DNA of 64,000 bases, from contig CAWFXP010000001.1 in assembly GCA_963819905.1 (NCBI GenBank), positions 248,001 to 312,000 on the forward strand, written 5' to 3'. This document shows positions 44,108 through 52,345 of this stretch, one piece after another (position 1 is the stretch's first letter; every line of letters begins with the position of its first letter). Source of the stretch: CAWCQC01 sp963819905. GTDB taxonomy: Bacteria; Actinomycetota; Thermoleophilia; Gaiellales; Gaiellaceae. The translations under genes were made by a program, and so were the position numbers. The notes under the pieces were generated by a model that made no database searches, had not been told where the DNA came from, and saw only the letters and a list, made by a program, of their open reading frames with translations.

Positions 44108-45657
44108 AGCGCCTGCTCCTGCTCCTCTCCGTGATCGTCGTCCTGCTCGTCCCACCGCTGGCGTCGGCTCACCCGCTCGGGAACTTCACGATCAACCAGT
44201 ACAGCCGCGTCCAGCCTTCCGGTGACCGGATCTACGTGGTGTACGTGCTCGACCTGGCCGAGATCCCGACGTTCCAGGCCAAGGGCGAGGTGGAGCGGCT
44301 CGGCGAGGAGTCCTACGGGGCCTCGCTCGCGGACGAGATCGTCGCCAACCTGACGCTGACGGTGGACGGGAAGCGGCTCGAGCTGACGGAGCTCGACCGG
44401 GCGCTCGCGTTCCCGAAGGGGGTAGGCGGGCTCGATACGACGCGGCTCGAGCTCGTCGTCGAGGCCGGCCCGGTTCCGGACGGCGGCGGGACGCTTGCCT
44501 ACAGCGACGGGAACTACCGGGATCGCCTCGGCTGGAAGGAGATCGTCATCGCGCCGCCCGACGCGGACGCGACCGTCGAGGCGCCGAGCGTCGGCTCGAC
44601 CTCGGCGAGCGACGAGCTGCGCGCCTATCCGCAGGATCTCCTCCAGAGCCCGCTCGATGTCACCTCGGCGACCGCGCAGCTCACGCCGGGCGCGACCGCC
44701 GGTGCACCGCCGGCGATCGACGGCCGGCAGCTCGAGGCACCGTCCCGTGTGTCGTCGGGAACCGAGAGCGGGTTTGCGAGCCTGATCACGAAAGACAATC
44801 TGAGCGCGGCGGTCGTCGCCGTCTCGCTCCTTCTGGCGATGTTCTGGGGGGCGGCCCACGCGCTCAGCCCGGGGCACGGAAAGGCGATCGTCGCCGCCTA
44901 TCTCGTCGGGACGCGCGGGACGGCGCGCCATGCCTTCTACCTGGGCGGGATCGTCACGATCACGCACACGATCGGCGTCTTCGCCCTCGGCCTGATCACG
45001 CTCGCGCTGTCGGAGTTCATCGTTCCCGAGCAGCTCTACCCGTGGATGAACCTGATCGCGGCGCTGCTCGTCGTCGCCGTCGGGATCAGCGTCTTCCGCC
45101 TGCGCGTGCTCGACTGGCTTCGCGGCAGGCGAAGCGCTGCCCTCGGCGACAGCCACGCGCACGACCACGAGCACGGTCATCCGCACGATCACGACCATTC
45201 GCACGGTCATCCGCACGATCACGACGACTCGCACGATCACGAGCACGATCACGACCATCCACACGGTCACCATCACGATCACGGGCATTCCCACGGGCAC
45301 TCGCACGGCGGGAAGCACCACCATCACCACGTTCCCGAGCCCGGGATGGGGTGGAAGGGCCTGCTCGCCGTCGGGATCTCCGGAGGGCTCCTGCCCTGCC
45401 CGACCGCGCTCGTCGTCCTGCTCGCCGCGATCTCGCTGCATCGCGTCGGCTACGGCCTCGTCCTCATCGTCGCCTTCTCGCTCGGCCTGGCGGCCACGAT
45501 CAGCGGGATCGGGCTCCTCGCCATCGGCGCGAAGGGCGTCTTCAAGCGGGCGAGCTTTCAGGGGCCGGTGGTGCGGCTCCTGCCCGCGGCCAGCGCGATC
45601 GTGATTCTCGTCTTCGGCATCGCCATGACGATCCGCGCCCTTCCGGGCGTCTCGTAG
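44104..45657 (+). CDS. NicO/RcnA-family nickel-cobalt transporter with signal peptide and His-rich loop
   Basis: A 517-residue membrane protein. A signal peptide (RLLLLLSVIVVLLVPPLASA) precedes a roughly 190-residue extracytoplasmic domain starting HPLGNFTINQYSRV. The NicO core follows: the metal-site helix AAHALSPGHGKAIVAAYLVG near residue 255, and the second His helix TITHTIGVFALGLITL. The His/Asp-rich loop spans about residues 349-410, with more than 30 histidines in H-x-H patterns. Another core segment, GISGGLLPCPTALVVLLAAI, comes after it. RcnA-type relatives export Ni/Co, and HoxN-like ones import. The long periplasmic domain is unusual. Last gene before a hairpin terminator. Confidence 0.85.
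   Translation: MKRLLLLLSVIVVLLVPPLASAHPLGNFTINQYSRVQPSGDRIYVVYVLDLAEIPTFQAKGEVERLGEESYGASLADEIVANLTLTVDGKRLELTELDRALAFPKGVGGLDTTRLELVVEAGPVPDGGGTLAYSDGNYRDRLGWKEIVIAPPDADATVEAPSVGSTSASDELRAYPQDLLQSPLDVTSATAQLTPGATAGAPPAIDGRQLEAPSRVSSGTESGFASLITKDNLSAAVVAVSLLLAMFWGAAHALSPGHGKAIVAAYLVGTRGTARHAFYLGGIVTITHTIGVFALGLITLALSEFIVPEQLYPWMNLIAALLVVAVGISVFRLRVLDWLRGRRSAALGDSHAHDHEHGHPHDHDHSHGHPHDHDDSHDHEHDHDHPHGHHHDHGHSHGHSHGGKHHHHHVPEPGMGWKGLLAVGISGGLLPCPTALVVLLAAISLHRVGYGLVLIVAFSLGLAATISGIGLLAIGAKGVFKRASFQGPVVRLLPAASAIVILVFGIAMTIRALPGVS
45148..45333 (+). repeat. CACGATCAC-type tandem repeats encoding the His/Asp-rich loop
   Basis: Degenerate 6- to 21-nt repeats of CAC/CAT, GAT/GAC and CAC codons encode the metal-binding loop of the NicO protein. 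Phase is kept throughout, so the repeats expand or shrink by whole codons. Confidence 0.8.
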
Positions 45658-45673
45658 GCGCGTCACTCCCTTG

Positions 45674-45696
45674 CCCGGCCCGCGCCGCGGGCCGGG
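45674..45696 (+). terminator. terminator-like hairpin after the NicO gene
   Basis: CCCGGCCCGC and GCGGGCCGGG form a perfect 10-bp GC stem with a GCC loop, 17 nt after the NicO stop and directly before the TTGACG -35 of the next operon. Only TT follows the stem, so termination efficiency is uncertain. Confidence 0.6.
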
Positions 45697-45734
45697 TTGA
45701 CGCGCCTCATGCAACTCGGTTGTAATTGCAACCG
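45697..45734 (+). promoter_or_regulatory. fur/znu operon promoter with an overlapping Fur/Zur-type operator
   Basis: TTGACG (45697-45702) and TGTAAT (45721-45726) are 18 nt apart. The near-perfect palindrome CGGTTGTAATTGCAACCG (45717-45734, 16 of 18 bases symmetric) covers the whole -10 box. A dimeric Fur-family repressor bound there would block RNA polymerase. The encoded regulator starts at 45776, so this is most simply autoregulation plus control of the importer. The sequence is not the textbook Fur or Zur consensus. Confidence 0.65.
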
Positions 45735-45775
45735 AACCGCAAGAGCAGCGTGAGCGAACAAGGGGTGGATTCGCG

Positions 45776-46262
45776 ATGACGGTCTCCTCTCTCACTCCTC
45801 CCCTCCACGTCGAAAGCGTCTCGGCGGCCTGTGCGGTGCTCCGCGAGCACGGGTTGCGCGTGTCCGCCGCGCGGCGCCTGGTCGTCGAGGCGCTGTTCGC
45901 CGCCGACGGCCCCGTCTCGGCGGAGCTGATCGCCGCGGGGCCTCGAAGGCCGGCTGCCGACCTCGGACCTCACGTCCGTGTACCGGAACCTCGAGACCTT
46001 CGAGGCGATCGGGCTCGTGCGTCATGTCCATCTCGGCCATGGCCCGGGCCTCTACGCCTTGGTCGGCCAGGGGGAGCGCGAGTACCTGATCTGCGAGGCC
46101 TGTGACCGAATCCGCGCGCTCGATCCCGCCGAGCTCGACGACGTCCGCGAGACGATCCGTAGCCGGTACGGCTTCGAGGTGCGCTTCAGCCATTTCCCGC
46201 TCGTCGGGCTCTGCGCAGCTTGTGGCCGCGAGCGGACGACTCATCGAGGAGACCATGCGTAG
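45776..46262 (+). CDS. Fur-family metalloregulator, probably Zur (frameshifted)
   Basis: A 161-residue repressor once one extra base near 45941 is removed. The winged helix contains LREHGLRVSAARRLVVEALF, then across the shift DLTSVYRNLETFEAIGLVRH (the DNA-recognition helix). The metal-binding half has HVHLGHGPGLY, CEACDRIRALDP (first Cys pair) and GLCAACGRER (second Cys pair), which together form the structural zinc site. Zur rather than Fur or PerR is inferred from its place at the head of a Zn/Mn-type ABC importer operon. The stop overlaps the next start by 8 nt. Confidence 0.75.
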
Positions 46263-47295
46263 GATCGCGCTCTTGCTCGCAACCGCTCTCGCCGTCCCGG
46301 CCCTCGCGGTCGCAGCGGCGGGCTGCGGCGGCTCGGAAAGCGGCACCGCCGCCATCACGCCGGCCGCGACGACGGCCGCGGACGGGGAGCGGCTGAAGGT
46401 CGTCGCCACCGTGTCACCGCTCACGAACATCGTTGCCAACGTCGCGGGCGGTCTCGCCGACGTCGAGGGCGTCGTTCCCGAGGGCGAGAACTCGCACGAG
46501 TTCGAGCCGGCTCCGAGCGTTGCCAAGCTGCTCGCGAGCGCAGATCTGATCTTCGTCAACGGCCTCCACCTGGAGGAGCCGACCAGGGAGCTCGCCGAGG
46601 CGAACCTGAAGGAAGGAGCCGAGATCGTCCAGCTCGGCGACGGGACGATCACCGAGGAGGAGTTCATCTACGACTTCTCCTTCCCCGAGGAGGCAGGCGA
46701 TCCGAACCCGCACCTCTGGACCAACCCGAACTATGCGAAACGCTACGCCGAGATCGTCAAGGACACGCTGGCCGAGCGCGACCCGGCCAACACCGAGGCG
46801 TACCAGGCGAACTACGAGCAGCTCGCCGCCCAGATCGACGAGTTCTCGGCCGCGCTCGAGGAGGCCACGCGGACCGTCCCGGAAGAAGCGCGGAAGCTGC
46901 TCACCTACCACGACTCGTTTCCCTACTTCGCCCGCGATTTCGGCTGGACGGTGATCGGCGCGGTGCAGCCCGCCGACTTCTCCGAGCCGACGCCGAAGGA
47001 AGTCGGCGACCTGATCACACAGATCGAGTCCGAGGGCATCCCGGCGATCTTCGGGTCCGAGGTGTTCCCGAGCCCGGTACTCGATCAGATCGCCGGCGAA
47101 GGCGGCGCACAGTACGTCGACGACCTGCGCGACGACGATCTCCCGGCCGAGCCCGGGGCTCCCGACCACTCCCTGCTCGGTCTCCTGCAGTTCGACTACG
47201 TGACGATCGTCAACGCGCTCGGTGGAGACGCGTCCGCGCTCGAGGCGGTCGACACGTCGAATCCGGTCAGCGACGAGGCGGTCTACCCGCAATGA
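46255..47295 (+). CDS. metal ABC transporter substrate-binding lipoprotein (ZnuA-like)
   Basis: A 346-residue cluster A-I solute-binding protein. A lipoprotein signal peptide ends at the lipobox AVAAAGC (Cys near residue 23). Likely metal ligands are the His in GENSHEFEPAPS, the His in NPHLWTNPNYA, the His in LLTYHDSFPYFARDFGW, and an acid in FGSEVFPSP. Unlike many ZnuA proteins there is no His-rich loop. It collects Zn or Mn outside the membrane and passes it to the permease. Coupled to the Fur gene by an 8-nt overlap and to the ATPase by ATGA. Confidence 0.88.
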   Translation: MRRIALLLATALAVPALAVAAAGCGGSESGTAAITPAATTAADGERLKVVATVSPLTNIVANVAGGLADVEGVVPEGENSHEFEPAPSVAKLLASADLIFVNGLHLEEPTRELAEANLKEGAEIVQLGDGTITEEEFIYDFSFPEEAGDPNPHLWTNPNYAKRYAEIVKDTLAERDPANTEAYQANYEQLAAQIDEFSAALEEATRTVPEEARKLLTYHDSFPYFARDFGWTVIGAVQPADFSEPTPKEVGDLITQIESEGIPAIFGSEVFPSPVLDQIAGEGGAQYVDDLRDDDLPAEPGAPDHSLLGLLQFDYVTIVNALGGDASALEAVDTSNPVSDEAVYPQ

Positions 47296-48083
47296 CATCT
47301 GTTTCGGGGACGGAGCCGCTGGTCGAGCTGCACGGTGTCACCTGCAGCTATGGCAAGCGGCCCGTCCTCGCAGACGTCGACCTGACGGTTCACGCGAGCG
47401 ACTTCGTCGGAGTCCTCGGTCCCTCCGGCTCGGGAAAGACGACCCTGCTGCGCTGCGTCGCCGGCCAGGTACGGCCGATCGCCGGCGGCGTGCATCGCGC
47501 CCGCGGGCTGTCGATCGCGTACGTCCCGCAGCTCGAGACCGTCAACTGGCACTTCCCGGTCACGGTCGAGCAGGTAGTGCTCATGGGACAGGCAAACGTC
47601 CGACGCCTGCCCTGGGCGACGCATAGCGAGCATGTTCGGGTGCGTACGCTGCTCGACCGCCTGGGCCTGGGCGACCTCGCGGGACGTCACATCCTCGAGC
47701 TCTCGGGCGGCCAGCAACAGCGCGTTTTCATCGCACGGGCGCTGATGCGGGATCCCCAGCTGCTCCTGCTCGACGAGCCGACGTCCGGCGTGGACTTCAA
47801 GACCCGGCACGAGCTGCTCCATCTCCTGGGCGAACTGAACGAGGACGGCATCGGGATCCTCCTCACGACCCACGACCTGAACGGGATCGCCACGCACCTG
47901 CCGACCCTCGTCTGCCTGAACGTGGAGGTCACGGCCGTCGGCCCGCCGGTCGAGGTGCTGCGTCCGGACGTGCTCGAGCGGACGTACGGCGCACCGCTCG
48001 AGGTGCTCGAGCACGCCGGCCTCCTCGTCGTCCTCGATCCCTACAGCGCCACGGCGCCGCTCGCCGGGCACCATCACGAATGA
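47292..48083 (+). CDS. metal ABC transporter ATP-binding protein (ZnuC-like)
   Basis: A 263-residue ABC ATPase driving metal uptake. Walker A is LGPSGSGKTTLLRCVAGQ, the Q-loop is AYVPQLETVNW, the signature is ELSGGQQQRVFIARAL, and Walker B is LLLLDEPTSGVD followed by the H-loop TTHDLNG. The sequence between Walker A and the signature (FPVTVEQVVLMGQ) fits the Zn/Mn (ZnuC/MntA) subfamily. It overlaps both neighbours by ATGA junctions, as expected for a tightly coupled complex. Confidence 0.93.
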   Translation: MTSVSGTEPLVELHGVTCSYGKRPVLADVDLTVHASDFVGVLGPSGSGKTTLLRCVAGQVRPIAGGVHRARGLSIAYVPQLETVNWHFPVTVEQVVLMGQANVRRLPWATHSEHVRVRTLLDRLGLGDLAGRHILELSGGQQQRVFIARALMRDPQLLLLDEPTSGVDFKTRHELLHLLGELNEDGIGILLTTHDLNGIATHLPTLVCLNVEVTAVGPPVEVLRPDVLERTYGAPLEVLEHAGLLVVLDPYSATAPLAGHHHE

Positions 48084-48958
48084 GCGTTCTCCTCGAGCCG
48101 TTTCAGTTCCAGTTCTTCGTCAACGGCGTGATCGTCGCCGTCCTCGCGGGAGCGCTCTGCGGTCTCATCGGCGTGTTCGTCGTGCTGCGCGGGATGAGCT
48201 ACATCGGCCACGGGCTCTCGCACGCGATCTTCGGCGGCGCCGTCGTGAGCTACATCGTCTCCGTCAACTTCTTTCTCGGCGCGGGAATCTGGGGGTTCGC
48301 GTCGGCGCTGCTCATCAACGGCGTCGCGCGCAGGCGGTCGATCGGTGCCGACGCGGCGATCGGCGTGATCACGACCGCGTCGTTCGCGGTCGGTCTCGCC
48401 CTCGTCAGCCGCTACCACTCGTTCACGCGGAACTTCGAGGCGGCGCTCTTCGGGAACGTCCTCGGCGTCACGGCACAGGACATCGTCGTTCTCGCCGTCG
48501 TCGCAGTCGTCGTCGTCGCGGTCGTCGTCTTCTTCTACCGGCCGCTTCTCTTCACCGCCTTCGATCCCGACGTGGCCGACGTCTTCGGCGTGCGGGCGGC
48601 GAGGGTGGAGGCACTGCTCGCGTTCCTGCTGGCCTCGAGCATCATCGCGACGATGCAGATCCTCGGCGTGACCCTGGTCGCAGCTGCTCTCGTCATCCCG
48701 GCGGTCGTCGCGCGGATGCTGACGAACTCGTTCGGGCGGATGCTCGTGCTCGCAACGCTGATCGGCGCGCTCTCGGGCTTCGTCGGTATGAACCTCAGCT
48801 ATCACCTCGACGTCTCGTCCGGGGCGACGATCGTCCTGACGAGCGCGGCGCTCTTCGCGGTCGTCTTCGTCGCGACCGGCAGCCGAAGGGCAGGCCGCCT
48901 CAGCGGGCTCGTCCGGCGCCGGGACGCCGGCGTCCCGGCGCCCGGCCCGGCAGCGTGA
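48080..48958 (+). CDS. metal ABC transporter permease (ZnuB-like)
   Basis: A 292-residue inner-membrane permease of the ABC-3 family with about eight helices. GVFVVLRGMSYIGHGLSHAI is the conserved family segment near residues 30-50. YHSFTRNFEAALFGNVLGV and the LGVTLVAAALVIPAVVARML helix near residue 205 are also typical. It forms the membrane channel for Zn or Mn with the two preceding gene products. The start overlaps the ATPase stop (ATGA). The His-rich peptide gene begins 36 nt after the stop. Confidence 0.92.
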   Translation: MSVLLEPFQFQFFVNGVIVAVLAGALCGLIGVFVVLRGMSYIGHGLSHAIFGGAVVSYIVSVNFFLGAGIWGFASALLINGVARRRSIGADAAIGVITTASFAVGLALVSRYHSFTRNFEAALFGNVLGVTAQDIVVLAVVAVVVVAVVVFFYRPLLFTAFDPDVADVFGVRAARVEALLAFLLASSIIATMQILGVTLVAAALVIPAVVARMLTNSFGRMLVLATLIGALSGFVGMNLSYHLDVSSGATIVLTSAALFAVVFVATGSRRAGRLSGLVRRRDAGVPAPGPAA

Positions 48959-48993
48959 TCTGCAATCCTTCAGGCGTCGACCACTGGAGGATC

Positions 48994-49188
48994 ATGAGCG
49001 CCCACGAGCACGAGCAGCCGCACGCCCACGAGCACAACCACGGCGACACGACGCATTCGCATGCCCACGACGAGCACGACCACGAGCATGTCGATCACGA
49101 GCACGAGCACAGTCACGGCGACCGCGTTCACTCGCATCCGCACGCGCACGAGGCCGGCCTCGAAGGCGATCACACGCACGATCACTGA
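48994..49188 (+). CDS. 64-residue histidine-rich peptide, candidate metal buffer or chaperone
   Basis: A cytoplasmic-looking peptide with no signal sequence or cysteine. By count, 23 of its 64 residues are His, mostly in H-x-H spacing with Glu and Asp between (for example HEHEQPHAHEHNHGD, then DEHDHEHVDHEHEHSHGD). It closes the fur-znu row on the same strand, with GGAGG 3 nt before the ATG. By analogy with other His-rich metal-binding tails such as those of HypB, ZinT or NicO loops, it probably stores or hands over zinc or nickel. No named family is recognised. In-frame start at 48955 is possible but has no ribosome site. Confidence 0.75.
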   Translation: MSAHEHEQPHAHEHNHGDTTHSHAHDEHDHEHVDHEHEHSHGDRVHSHPHAHEAGLEGDHTHDH

Positions 49189-49336
49189 GACGGCTCCCTG
49201 CCGGTAGCGCCCGGCGGGAAGCGACCAAACGTCTTCTTTACACGCGTTCTGTACCGTCAGGGACGGACAGGAAGGGGTGTTCGCGCGACCCGCGAAGTCT
49301 CCGGGTGGCCTGAGCTCCCTCCTCAGAGGGCCCACC

Positions 49337-50947
49337 ATGGCTGACCGTCCGACACCTCCGAGCCCGTCCACCGATCCGGTTCTCGGCCGTCGGCGGCTCC
49401 TCGTCTCCGCGGCCGGCGGGCTTCTCGGACTGGCAGGCGCCCGCGCGGCCCGGGCTGCCGATGCGCTCGACGAGATCGCGGCGTTCGTCACCGGTCAGCC
49501 CGGCCGACCGACCATGACGGTCCGGGACGAGTCCCTCGCAGCGGCGCGAGCCGGCGGCCGGGGCGCGTCGGCGCCGGCGATCCAGGAGGTCCCGCTGTTC
49601 GATCTCTTCGGCCTCCACTGGCGCGGCGACGGCAGCGTCTGGTTCCGGACCAGGGACGCCGGCGCCTGGAGCGGCTGGCAGCAGGCCGTCGTCCACGAGC
49701 TCCCCGACGCCGACGGCTCCGAGGTGAGCCGCGAAGGGTGGACGATCGGGACGCCGGTGTGGACCGGCGGCTCGGACGCGGTGCAGCTCCGTGTGGCCGG
49801 GAACGTCCGGGCCGTGCGCGGCCACTACGTCGCGAGCCCGACCAACCATCTGCCGCTGCCGAGCGTCGTCGAGCGGGCCGCGGCAGCCGAGATGCCCGCG
49901 ATCCTGACCCGTTCCGACTGGGGCGCCAACGAAGGCATCGTTCGTGCCAAGCCACGGTACGCGCACCGGCTGATCCTCGCGCTCGTGCATCACACAGCCG
50001 GGAGAAGCCCGTCCTCGCGGGCGCGCTCGGCCGCGGTCGTGCGCGCGATCCAGGTCTACCACGTCGAGGGCAACGGCTGGAACGACATCGGCTACAACTA
50101 CCTCGTCGACCGGTTCGGCCAGGTGTTCGAGGGGCGGCGGGGCGGTGTCGATCGCAACGTCATCGGCGCCCACGCGCTCAACTTCAACAACGGCTCGACC
50201 GGGGTCGCCTTGCTCGGGAACTTCGAGGGGCAGAATCCGCCCCAGGCCGGGCTCGACGCGATCGCCCGTCTCCTGGCCTGGCGTCTCGATCTCGCACACG
50301 TCGATCCGCTGTCGGTCGTCAGCTACGTCGGCAACGGTCGCACGCGAACCCTGAACGCGGTCTCCGGCCACCGGGACGTGAACAACACCGCCTGCCCGGG
50401 GGCCAGGCTCCACGCGCGGCTCGGCTCCATCGCCGCCGCGGCTGCGGAAACGGGCCTTCCGAAGCTCTTCGAGCCGCGGGCCGAGCGGCAGGACAAGCGG
50501 ATCGTTCGCTTCAGCGGCAGGCTGTCCGACGCACGCGACTGGACGGTTACGATCAGCGGCCCGCCCGGGTTCGTCGGAGCGCTCGCACGCGGCACCGGGA
50601 CGCTCGTCGACTGGACCTGGGACGGAACCGGGGCCCCCGAAGGCCGGTACCGGTGGACGATCGAGGCCGGGCCGGACGTTCGCCCCGCGAACGGCTCCTT
50701 CAAGCTCGGCATCGCCCCGACCGAGCCGCCCGTCGTGCCGCCCCCGCCGCCTGCGCGGCCCGGCAGCATCCCTCGCAGGATCCCGCGCTGGGCGTGGTCG
50801 CTCAGGCGCTGGCAGGAGACCTCCCCGGCGAAGCGCGGCGCGCGTCCGGGGTCGCCGAGCCCGATCCCGCGCTGGTACTGGGAGTGGCTCAACTGGCTCG
50901 CCGCGCGCAAGCGCTGGAAACGCACCTGGGGCCGGAGCCCGCGCTGA
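49337..50947 (+). CDS. Tat-exported N-acetylmuramoyl-L-alanine amidase (PGRP/amidase_2 domain)
   Basis: A 536-residue secreted zinc amidase that cleaves the peptide stem from peptidoglycan. The N-terminus has a twin-arginine signal (GRRRLLVSAAGGLLGLAGARA). The PGRP domain spans about residues 190-370: LTRSDWGANE opens it, with ligands in LILALVHHTAG and VSGHRDVNNTACPG (His and Cys), and GWNDIGYNYLVDRFGQVFEG between. A fibronectin-like module follows, then Pro-rich and Trp/Arg-rich tails with the near-repeat IPRWAWSLRRWQ / IPRWYWEWLNWL. Zinc dependence is its only visible tie to the neighbouring transporters. Confidence 0.85.
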   Translation: MADRPTPPSPSTDPVLGRRRLLVSAAGGLLGLAGARAARAADALDEIAAFVTGQPGRPTMTVRDESLAAARAGGRGASAPAIQEVPLFDLFGLHWRGDGSVWFRTRDAGAWSGWQQAVVHELPDADGSEVSREGWTIGTPVWTGGSDAVQLRVAGNVRAVRGHYVASPTNHLPLPSVVERAAAAEMPAILTRSDWGANEGIVRAKPRYAHRLILALVHHTAGRSPSSRARSAAVVRAIQVYHVEGNGWNDIGYNYLVDRFGQVFEGRRGGVDRNVIGAHALNFNNGSTGVALLGNFEGQNPPQAGLDAIARLLAWRLDLAHVDPLSVVSYVGNGRTRTLNAVSGHRDVNNTACPGARLHARLGSIAAAAAETGLPKLFEPRAERQDKRIVRFSGRLSDARDWTVTISGPPGFVGALARGTGTLVDWTWDGTGAPEGRYRWTIEAGPDVRPANGSFKLGIAPTEPPVVPPPPPARPGSIPRRIPRWAWSLRRWQETSPAKRGARPGSPSPIPRWYWEWLNWLAARKRWKRTWGRSPR

Positions 50948-50979
50948 ACCGATGCGCCCTCGGGCGCGTATCCAGGTGC

Positions 50980-51336
50980 ATGAGGCTCAAGCTGATCCTG
51001 GTCGTCGCGGTCGCGTTGGTGCTCGCGGGCCCGGCCTCTGCCGCCAGGCCGAAGGTCGAGATCGAAGTCGCCCCGGGATCCGGAAACGCCAGGGTGGTCG
51101 TCGTGCGCCTGACGAAGGCTGGCAAGCCCGTTCGCGGGGCGGCGGTCGTCGCCTTGGCGAAGATGTCGCTGCCGGGGCACGTCATGACCATGGCCGGCGT
51201 GAGGCTTCGCCAGCGCGGCGCCGGCATCTACAAGGGAACGATTCGCTTCGTCATGCTGGGGCGCTGGCGCATCACCGTCGTCGCCGACGCGGGCAGGCGC
51301 GGCCGGGCGCGAGGGGTGACGACGGTCACTCTCTGA
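50980..51336 (+). CDS. secreted YtkA-like domain protein
   Basis: A 118-residue exported protein. Signal peptide ILVVAVALVLAGPASA is followed by one beta-sandwich domain. The YtkA/FixH-like pattern (Pro-x-x-G-x-x-V, MxxPGH, G-x-Y-x-G-x-x-x-F, MxGxW) appears as GKPVRGAAVVALAKMSLPGH and GAGIYKGTIRFVMLGRWRI. Such modules turn up in copper-handling operons and may bind copper through Met/His. It lies between the amidase and the CDF gene on the same strand. The start ATG gives a complete signal peptide. Confidence 0.6.
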   Translation: MRLKLILVVAVALVLAGPASAARPKVEIEVAPGSGNARVVVVRLTKAGKPVRGAAVVALAKMSLPGHVMTMAGVRLRQRGAGIYKGTIRFVMLGRWRITVVADAGRRGRARGVTTVTL

Positions 51337-51349
51337 CGGGCCCGGCGGC

Positions 51350-51355
51350 GATACT
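51350..51355 (+). promoter_or_regulatory. -10 box of the leaderless CDF gene
   Basis: GATACT is followed by 6 nt and the ATG at 51362. Confidence 0.4.
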
Positions 51356-51361
51356 GGGTGC

Positions 51362-52294
51362 ATGGCGCACGCGCACGCCCAGGGTCACGACCACGCCGGG
51401 CTGGCCACCGCGCGCGGTGGCCAGCGCCGGGCCCTCTGGATCGCGCTCGCGCTGAACCTCGCCTACACGGCCGCCGAGGCGGTGGCCGGCGTCCTCACGG
51501 ACAGTCTCGCGCTCCTCGCCGACGCGGCGCACAACCTCTCTGACGTCGCTGCGCTCGGGATCGCCCTCGGCGCCGTCTGGCTCGCAGGCCGGCCGCCGAC
51601 GGCGCGGCGCAGCTTCGGCTTCCAGCGAGCAGAGATCCTGTCGGCGCTGGCAAACGGCGTCATCCTCGTCGCCGTCTCGATCTGGATCATCGTCGAGGCC
51701 GTCGAGCGCCTGTCCGACCCGCCCGAGGTCGAGGCCGGCTGGGTCGTGGTCGTCGCGGCGATCGGCATCGTGGTCAACCTCGTCACCGGCGGCTTGCTCT
51801 GGCGCTTCGAGGCCTCGAGCCTGAACCTCCGCGCGGCAGCCCTCCATCTGCTGGGCGACGGGCTCGCGTCGCTCGGAACGGTGGTCGCCGGTGTCGTTAT
51901 CCTCGCCACGGGCTGGCTCGAGGCGGATCCGCTCGTCTCCATCTTCATCGCAGCGCTGATCATCGCGAGCTCCTGGTCGGTGCTGCGTGACGCGGTCGGG
52001 ATCCTGCTCGAGGCGACCCCGCGCGGCATCGACGCGGCCGACGTCGGCCGCAGGATGGCGTCGGTCCGGGGTGTCGTCGACGTCCACGACCTGCACATCT
52101 GGACGATCACGTCGGGCTTTCCGGCCCTGGCTGCCCACGTGCTCGTCGAGCCGGGAGACGACTGCCACGCGCGGCGCCGGGAGCTCGAGCAGCTGCTCGA
52201 GCGGGACTACGGGATCAGCCACACGACGCTCCAGGTCGAGCATGCGGGCTCCGGCACGGGCGTTCTCCAGCTCGAGCGCTTCGCGCGGGAGTAG
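51362..52294 (+). CDS. cation diffusion facilitator (CzcD/ZitB-like metal exporter)
   Basis: A 310-residue CDF antiporter expelling Zn, Co or similar divalent metals against protons. The His-rich N-terminus (MAHAHAQGHDHAG) may bind metal. The transport-site residues appear as ALLADAAHNLSDVAALGIAL (helix 2, H-x3-D) and AALHLLGDGLASLGTVVAGV (helix 5, H-x3-D), in the pattern expected for Zn-type CDFs. Six helices are followed by a ferredoxin-like cytoplasmic domain with DVHDLHIWTITSGFPALAAH. Leaderless. It lies just before the multicopper oxidase but has its own promoter. Confidence 0.92.
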   Translation: MAHAHAQGHDHAGLATARGGQRRALWIALALNLAYTAAEAVAGVLTDSLALLADAAHNLSDVAALGIALGAVWLAGRPPTARRSFGFQRAEILSALANGVILVAVSIWIIVEAVERLSDPPEVEAGWVVVVAAIGIVVNLVTGGLLWRFEASSLNLRAAALHLLGDGLASLGTVVAGVVILATGWLEADPLVSIFIAALIIASSWSVLRDAVGILLEATPRGIDAADVGRRMASVRGVVDVHDLHIWTITSGFPALAAHVLVEPGDDCHARRRELEQLLERDYGISHTTLQVEHAGSGTGVLQLERFARE

Positions 52295-52310
52295 CCGGGG
52301 CGGCGAAAGG

Positions 52311-52339
52311 TTGCCGTCGCGTCCAAGCGAACGTACACT
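52311..52339 (+). promoter_or_regulatory. sigma-70 promoter of the oxidase-ZIP-regulator operon
   Basis: TTGCCG (52311-52316) and TACACT (52334-52339) are 17 nt apart. The ATG follows 6 nt after the -10, so transcription should start at or next to the start codon (leaderless). No clear DtxR/MntR box was found over it. Confidence 0.65.
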
Positions 52340-52345
52340 TTCGCC

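Noticed and set aside
45148..45340. Tandem CACGATCAC-like repeats that might look like a CRISPR or satellite array
   Set aside because: Repeats are in phase with the NicO frame and encode the His/Asp loop; no spacers or cas genes.
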